This document shows, piece after piece, positions 24,501-28,336 of a stretch of 28,336 nt of DNA; within the stretch, counting starts at the first letter, position 1, and every line of letters starts with the position of its first letter. This DNA is from Pseudomonadota bacterium. GTDB taxonomy: Bacteria; Pseudomonadota; Gammaproteobacteria; Enterobacterales; Enterobacteriaceae. Made by a program: the position numbers and the translations under genes. A model generated the notes under the pieces. The model was not told the DNA's origin, searched no databases, and saw only the letters and a program-made list of their open reading frames with translations. The DNA lies in contig JAEYFY010000129.1 of the NCBI GenBank assembly GCA_023454395.1, positions 1-28,336 on the forward strand. The letters run 5' to 3'.

Positions 24501-25490
24501 TTCCGTGTTGTTGGCGATAAAAATAAAATGCTGGCAGAAAGTAAAGATCTCAATAAATTAAAAGAGAACTTAAAGGAAAAAGTGCAAGAAACATTATCAG
24601 CAGTCGCTGATGATGGCATTGAACAACAAGATTTACATATTTGGAGTTTTGGGGATTTGCCTCAGCGTTATGAGCAAAAACGCGGTGGCTATTCAGTGAA
24701 AGCTTATCCGGCACTCGTTGATGAAAAAAACAGTGTAAGTATTAAGCTTTTTGAAACCGAATCTGAACAACAAACTTCCATGTGGGAAGGCGTAAGACGC
24801 TTATTGTTATTAAATATTCCGTCACCGATAAAATACCTACATGAGAAATTACCTAACAAAGCAAAACTGGGTCTTTACTTTAACCCTTATGGCAAAGTGT
24901 TAGAGCTGATTGATGATTGTATTGCTTGTGGTGTTGATAAACTTATGGCTTCTTATGGTGGTTTGATTTGGCAAGAAGGCGAATATCAAAAACTGCAAGA
25001 ATATGTCAGAGCAGAGTTAAATGATGCTGTGGTTGAAATAGCAAAACAAGTTGAAGCGATTTTAACTCAAGTATTTGCTATCAATAAGCGTCTAAAAGGG
25101 CGGGTGGATATTAGTGTTGCTTTTGCATTATCTGATATTAAAGCCCAACTTGGTCAGTTAGTTTTTCCTGGTTTTGTGACTTCGCATGGATGGAAACGTC
25201 TTGCGGATATTCCTCGTTATTTGAGTGCAATTGAAAAACGAATGGAAAAATTGGCCATTGATCCTAATCGTGATCGCGCTCAAATGAGCCGAGTTGAAAA
25301 TGTTATTCAGCAGTGGCAACAGTGGTTAGGTAAGCTAACAGAGAAACAAAAGCAGCAAGAAGAAGTGCAAAATATTCGTTGGATGATAGAGGAGCTTAGA
25401 GTAAGCCTGTTTGCTCAACAGATAGGTACACCATATCCAATATCAGACAAACGTATATTACAGGCGATGGAACAAGTCAGTTTTAACTAA
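21594..25490 (+). CDS. hrpA: ATP-dependent RNA helicase HrpA
   Basis: DEAH-box RNA helicase, 1298 residues (E. coli 1300). Walker A GETGSGKTT at residues 96-104 (K102), DEAH at 193-196, SAT motif in ITSATIDPERF, and motif VI QRKGRCGRVSDG follow in order; then the winged-helix/ratchet region, an OB-fold and a long C-terminal part characteristic of HrpA (DUF3418). Recent work on E. coli ascribes to HrpA a role in rescuing stalled, collided ribosomes by splitting them; earlier work linked it to mRNA processing of fimbriae. The start is GTG 21594, with AAAGGA ten bases upstream. The block beginning NLPVSQKK is nearly identical to E. coli. It stands alone, closed by a terminator at 25511-25544. 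Confidence 0.97.
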   Translation: MTLSSATLYQEIEQLSLREQQRLRKRLRGVAKINNEESKQAVLSAIKDDITTAQQMIIRRRANCPEITYPENLPVSQKKDAIYNAIRDNQVVIIAGETGSGKTTQIPKICLELGRGIKGFIGHTQPRRLAARSVAERIAHELKSTLGESVGYKVRFSDHVGDNTLVKLMTDGILLAELQQDKLLLQYDTIIIDEAHERSLNIDFILGYLKQLLPKRPDLKVIITSATIDPERFSKHFNQAPIIEVSGRTYPVEVRYRPIGGDELDNDKDMTDGIVDAIDELSRESAGDILIFMSGEREIRDTADALNKLQLRHTEVLPLFARLSNSEQNRIFHPHNGRRIILATNVAETSLTVPGIKYVIDTGFARISRYSYRTKVQRLPIEPISQASANQRKGRCGRVSDGICIRLYSEDDFISRSEFTDPEILRTNLASVILQMTSIGLGDISAFPFVQPPDKRNIQDGVRLLEELGALQNETDHNGAYRLTPMGKQLAQLPIDPRLARMVLEARKYGAVKELMVITSALSIQDPRERPMDKQQASDEKHRRFQDKDSDFLSFLNMWDYLKTQQKELSHSQFRKLCRQEFLNFMRVREWQDVYTQLRQVVKELGFPVNSEPADFRSVHVALLSGLLSHIGQKDADKQEFTGARNARFSIYPGSGLFKKPPKWAMVAELVETSRLWGRIAARVEPEWIEPIAEHLVKHHYSEPHWSKAQGAVMANEKVTLYGLPIVASRPINYSQIDPLLCRELFIRHALVEGDWQTRHAFFRENLKLRTEVEELEHKSRRRDILVDDETMFTFYDQRIPQDVVSSRHFDKWWKEAQKASPDLLNFEKSMLIKDDAKRVSALDYPNYWHQDNLKLRLTYQFEPGTAADGVTVHIPLPILNQVKEEGFDWQIPGIRHELIVALIKSLPKPIRRNFVPAPNYASAFLERVPQVEGSLLDKLENELRRMTGVTVDRESWQLDQVADHLKMTFRVVGDKNKMLAESKDLNKLKENLKEKVQETLSAVADDGIEQQDLHIWSFGDLPQRYEQKRGGYSVKAYPALVDEKNSVSIKLFETESEQQTSMWEGVRRLLLLNIPSPIKYLHEKLPNKAKLGLYFNPYGKVLELIDDCIACGVDKLMASYGGLIWQEGEYQKLQEYVRAELNDAVVEIAKQVEAILTQVFAINKRLKGRVDISVAFALSDIKAQLGQLVFPGFVTSHGWKRLADIPRYLSAIEKRMEKLAIDPNRDRAQMSRVENVIQQWQQWLGKLTEKQKQQEEVQNIRWMIEELRVSLFAQQIGTPYPISDKRILQAMEQVSFN

Positions 25491-25510
25491 TTTAATCGTG
25501 ACATATTTAG

Positions 25511-25544
25511 ACCCACGGGAACTTATGCTTCTTGTGGGTTTTTT
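25511..25544 (+). terminator. Intrinsic terminator after hrpA
   Basis: Stem ACCCACGGGAA (25511-25521) with TTCTTGTGGGT (25529-25539), two G-T wobbles, seven-base loop, then a T-run to 25544. Confidence 0.88.
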
Positions 25545-25734
25545 ATTGCATAGCTAATAAATAACTACCTATATATTAGTTACAACATACAATATATTTC
25601 TTGATTTATAAGCACCTAACCATCGATGTTAAAAATTACTGCTTAGCAGGAAAATTTTTTGACTTAAGTGGAATTTATTTAAGTGAGATTTGTTTTTGAA
25701 GAGAAGTTAGGAAGAGAAGAAGAGAGTAAAAAAA

Positions 25735-25760
25735 AGAGGTACTGTTTTTCCAGTACCTCT
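25735..25760 (-). terminator. Intrinsic terminator after ydgI
   Basis: Perfect 10-bp stem AGAGGTACTG (25735-25744) / CAGTACCTCT (25751-25760), loop of six; on the minus strand a run of eight or more T follows. It lies 10 bases past the ydgI stop. The 190 bases between it and the hrpA terminator show nothing else. Confidence 0.92.
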
Positions 25761-25770
25761 CAGATTGTCT

Positions 25771-27165
25771 TTAGGATATAACTAAATAACCTAACGCAGG
25801 AATAGCGCCAAATAAGACAAGCGCCAACAGAATTTTTTCACTTAACAATAGGGGCTTTTTATCTTTATATTGTTTTCGGGTGTATAAAAATATCAGGATA
25901 CCCGGTGCGTAAAGTACAACAGAGAGTAATAAGTTAATAACACCTGATGCATAAAGTAGCCATAAGCCATATAGACTTGCAGGTATAGCTATTAATAATA
26001 AAGCGCGACTACTGCGTGCAATTGCGACTTTAAATAAAAATGCACCGACAAGAAAGTAAGGAACAAGGATCATCTCTGATGCAATGGTCAACAATGTATT
26101 GTAGTTACTTCCCGTCAACCAAATTAAAACTAAAGAGAATTGGACTGCACAGTTGGTAAACCATAATGAAGATGAAGGCGCATCATTTTTATTCTGCTTT
26201 CCTAATTGTTTAGGGAAAGAATGATGTAGTGCGGCAATATAAGGCACTTCTGCTGCCATAATTGTCCAACTTAAATAAGCACCACATACAGAGAGAATAA
26301 GACCCGCTGCAATAATTATCTCGCCTATGCTACCAATAAGTTGAACAAGTAATGGCGCCATTGACGGGTTTTTCATCGCTGCCAATTCAGCTTGGCTAAC
26401 TAAACCTTGCGATAATAAAGTGACAAGAATATAGATAATTAATGCGATGACAACAGCAAGTACAGTTGCTAAACCAACATCACGACGATTTTTAGCTCTT
26501 GCGGAAACTACGACCGCGCCTTCAATACCAATAAATACCCACAGTGTAATCAGCATAGTATTTTTGACTTGATCCCAAACAGGGACACCCAAATTTACAC
26601 CTTTAAAATCAAGGGTAAATATATCCATATTGAAAGCTAATAGGGCGACAATAACAAATAATCCTAAAGGAAGAAGTTTTGCCATTGTCGCCATTAAATT
26701 AATGCTAGCTGCAGTTTGCACACCACGCAATACAAGAAAATGGACAACCCAAAGTAAGATTGATTCTCCAATTAATGCCTGCCATGTATTCCCATCACCA
26801 AAAATAACGTTCTCTGGTGTATCCGTAAAAAAACTAAAGGCAGCAAAAACAATAACAAGATAAGAAACGTTAGCAACAACAGCGCAGACCCAATAACCCC
26901 ACGCTGAACAAAAACCAATGAATTCGCCAAATCCTTCTTTCGCGTAGGTAAAAATACCACCATCAAGATCAGGTCGCAGGCGAGAGAGGAGTAATAAAGA
27001 TGTAGCAAGAAAGAGAATACCAATGCCGGTTATCACCCAACCAATAATTAATGCGGCAGGGCTAGCAACTTCGGCCATATTTTGAGGCAAACTGAATACA
27101 CCTGCACCAACCATTGAGCTTAATACTAAAGCGGTGAGTGATATTAAGCCAAGTTTCTTATTCAA
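25771..27165 (-). CDS. ydgI: APC-family antiporter YdgI (arginine/ornithine type)
   Basis: Inner-membrane transporter of the APC superfamily, basic amino acid/polyamine antiporter group, 464 residues with about 12 membrane spans; E. coli YdgI (460) is also named ArcD, a putative arginine:ornithine antiporter. The family marks are SSMVGAGVFSLPQNMAEVAS in the first span and GGIFTYAKEGFGEFIGFCSAWGYW, then LLITLWVFIG-like EGAVVVSARAKN and YLSWTIMAAEVP. Substrate is inferred, not shown. The start is TTG at 27165, giving MNKKLGL, aligned with the E. coli start (MEKKLGL); AGG lies nine bases upstream. It lies downstream of ydgH on the same strand, as in E. coli, but a terminator and 263 bases separate them. 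Confidence 0.93.
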   Translation of the reverse strand: MNKKLGLISLTALVLSSMVGAGVFSLPQNMAEVASPAALIIGWVITGIGILFLATSLLLLSRLRPDLDGGIFTYAKEGFGEFIGFCSAWGYWVCAVVANVSYLVIVFAAFSFFTDTPENVIFGDGNTWQALIGESILLWVVHFLVLRGVQTAASINLMATMAKLLPLGLFVIVALLAFNMDIFTLDFKGVNLGVPVWDQVKNTMLITLWVFIGIEGAVVVSARAKNRRDVGLATVLAVVIALIIYILVTLLSQGLVSQAELAAMKNPSMAPLLVQLIGSIGEIIIAAGLILSVCGAYLSWTIMAAEVPYIAALHHSFPKQLGKQNKNDAPSSSLWFTNCAVQFSLVLIWLTGSNYNTLLTIASEMILVPYFLVGAFLFKVAIARSSRALLLIAIPASLYGLWLLYASGVINLLLSVVLYAPGILIFLYTRKQYKDKKPLLLSEKILLALVLFGAIPALGYLVIS

Positions 27166-27385
27166 GGATAATTACCTACGTGATTAAAATTGTAAATAAA
27201 TAGCGTATTTTCTTATTTTTAGGTCAGTAAATAGAATAAATATGAATATCTCAAATTTAAATAGAGATAAAAACACTAAAAAACAGCGAGATTTTACGGA
27301 GAGTTGACTTGGTTGTCTATGCATTAAATCATAAAAATTATGCAGTTTTTGTAAAGCGGAGTTGGTTTGATGATATTTTGAGTAA

Positions 27386-27413
27386 AAAAAACCTCGCATT
27401 AGCAAGGTTTTTT
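27386..27413 (-). terminator. Intrinsic terminator after ydgH
   Basis: Stem of about 12 pairs with one C-A mismatch (arms 27386-27397 and 27402-27413, loop ATTA), followed on the minus strand by a T-run. It lies 16 bases past the ydgH stop, so ydgI probably has its own promoter in 27166-27385. Confidence 0.88.
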
Positions 27414-27428
27414 AATTAGGAAGTTTTA

Positions 27429-28336
27429 TTACTTGAATAGGTCAGCGGTAATAGTGACTGTACCACCATCACTTTGCCATTCATTCGTAATATGGTAGTA
27501 CTTGGCACCTTTTGCTGCCGCACGTTTAGCAACCTGATAAGAAATTTCTGGTGAGTTTACAAAGTATCCGCTAAATGTAATGGTATCAAACGGGTCCATT
27601 AATGCAGCTGCTGCTTTGTTAACTTCTTGGATTTCAGTACCATCAGGTAATGTGACAGTGTAACGACCACTAGCACCTGAAGTTTGTGTATCAGCAAATG
27701 TTCCTACACTTCTATCAAAATCAGTGTTTGATGCAAGACCTGGTTTCTCAACTTTATTGGCAGCGGCTCCGCCTTCTGCAATAAGTGCGCGACCTGCATC
27801 TGAATCATAAGGAACGACAGCCTCTGGTGCTTGAATTGCACGTTTAGGCGCATCTTTTTTGTAGATATAAGCTGTTACTTCTTGGTTACCACCATCATTT
27901 GTTGATACGTTACGAACAATAAAGAATGATGCTGCACCTTTTTTAGCTGCCGCTTTTGCAATTGCGTCGTTAATATCAGGGGTTGTAGGGTAGTAACCAC
28001 GGATAGAAACTGTATCAAATGGTTGTAGCAGAATTGCTTCAGGTTTTGGTAGTTCTTTCACGCCATGAAAGACGCGATAGTTTTCTTTATCTGCTTTTGG
28101 TGCATCTTTATGGTATAGATCAGCAGTAACACTCATGTTGCCGCTATCACTAATATCATCTAGACCTTGAATATAGAAACTATCAGCACCGACTTTATCC
28201 GCACGACGAGAGACCGCATCAGCGGCTTCATAAATAGCGTTAAAACGACCGATAACTGTAATTCTTTCAAATGGTTTTAGTTCTGCAGCTTGTTCGGGTG
28301 TTAATTCCTGAGCAGCCTGCGCAACAGTGATATTAG
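27429..28336 (-). CDS. ydgH: YdgH, triple BhsA/McbA-domain (DUF1471) periplasmic protein, 5' end missing
   Basis: Partial gene, running off the right edge; the frame stays open from 28334 to the stop at 27429, so about 301 residues are visible and only the signal peptide and first few residues are missing. An ATG at 28136 is internal, not the start: 66 residues upstream of it read as protein homologous to E. coli YdgH (LTPEQAAELKPFERITVIGRF). Three YdgH/BhsA/McbA domains follow one another, each with a PFxxI/V-G/SG-F/Y opening, a KGA/VGA-x-x-F/Y-Y/F-I/H core and an A-x-L/I-Y/F-K ending (endings ADLYHK, AYIYKK and ADLFK). The family is linked to stress and biofilm behaviour, with no biochemical role known. 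It precedes ydgI as in E. coli. Confidence 0.95.
   Translation of the reverse strand, partial: NITVAQAAQELTPEQAAELKPFERITVIGRFNAIYEAADAVSRRADKVGADSFYIQGLDDISDSGNMSVTADLYHKDAPKADKENYRVFHGVKELPKPEAILLQPFDTVSIRGYYPTTPDINDAIAKAAAKKGAASFFIVRNVSTNDGGNQEVTAYIYKKDAPKRAIQAPEAVVPYDSDAGRALIAEGGAAANKVEKPGLASNTDFDRSVGTFADTQTSGASGRYTVTLPDGTEIQEVNKAAAALMDPFDTITFSGYFVNSPEISYQVAKRAAAKGAKYYHITNEWQSDGGTVTITADLFK

Noticed and set aside
27184..27405. A 73-residue minus-strand frame upstream of ydgI
   Set aside because: It spans the ydgI promoter region and runs up to the ydgH terminator; no family resemblance or ribosome site. Composition fits AT-rich noncoding DNA.
28136..28136. ATG 28136 as the start of ydgH
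   Set aside because: The frame remains open to the window edge and the upstream residues match the first domain of YdgH, so it is an internal methionine.

Overview
The window is AT-rich enterobacterial DNA, most likely from Proteus or a close relative in the Morganellaceae. The housekeeping proteins (LdhA, HrpA, AzoR, YdbH, YcgL/M/N, FetAB, YdgH/YdgI) read as clear orthologues of the E. coli proteins but in a low-GC codon dress. Genus assignment is inference from protein similarity recalled from memory; no search was run.

Layout. (1) 1-2644, plus strand: ycgL, an MltB-type lytic transglycosylase lipoprotein, ycgM and ycgN, ending in a strong terminator. (2) 2703-4492: a small DUF6392-like gene, a 400-base gap holding a candidate small RNA, then a secreted Serratia-type non-specific nuclease. 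A perfect UUCG-loop terminator sits about 30 bases in front of the nuclease start codon, so the nuclease appears to depend on read-through. (3) 4521-9417: the iron-export ABC pair fetAB, a periplasmic alpha/beta hydrolase, and a divergent pair of regulators (Rob-like AraC protein; TetR protein) followed by a Nudix hydrolase. (4) 9418-11598: a 520-base regulatory gap with a well-matched FliA (sigma-28) promoter, then a methyl-accepting chemotaxis protein. (5) 11625-15956: ldhA divergent from ydbH-ynbE-ydbL, the intermembrane phospholipid transport bridge. (6) 16056-20736, minus strand: a very AT-rich chaperone-usher fimbrial operon (pilin, chaperone, usher, second pilin-like protein) lying between ydbL and azoR. 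A terminator and two tandem-repeat tracts separate the main pilin gene from the chaperone gene. (7) 20737-25544: azoR and hrpA, divergent. (8) 25771-28336, minus strand: ydgI (arginine/ornithine-type antiporter) and the 3' part of ydgH, cut by the window edge.

How it fits together. Most of the window is conserved backbone. The accessory parts are the fimbrial operon, the secreted nuclease with its leader, and the Rob-like/TetR/Nudix cluster. The parts most worth a second look are the nuclease leader (attenuation-like), the pilin-chaperone junction (terminator plus short repeats, suggesting control of pilin:assembly-machinery ratio or phase variation), and the pilus chaperone itself, in which the two usually invariant subunit-anchoring residues appear to be replaced. 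No CRISPR array, insertion sequence, tRNA or rRNA gene was seen.
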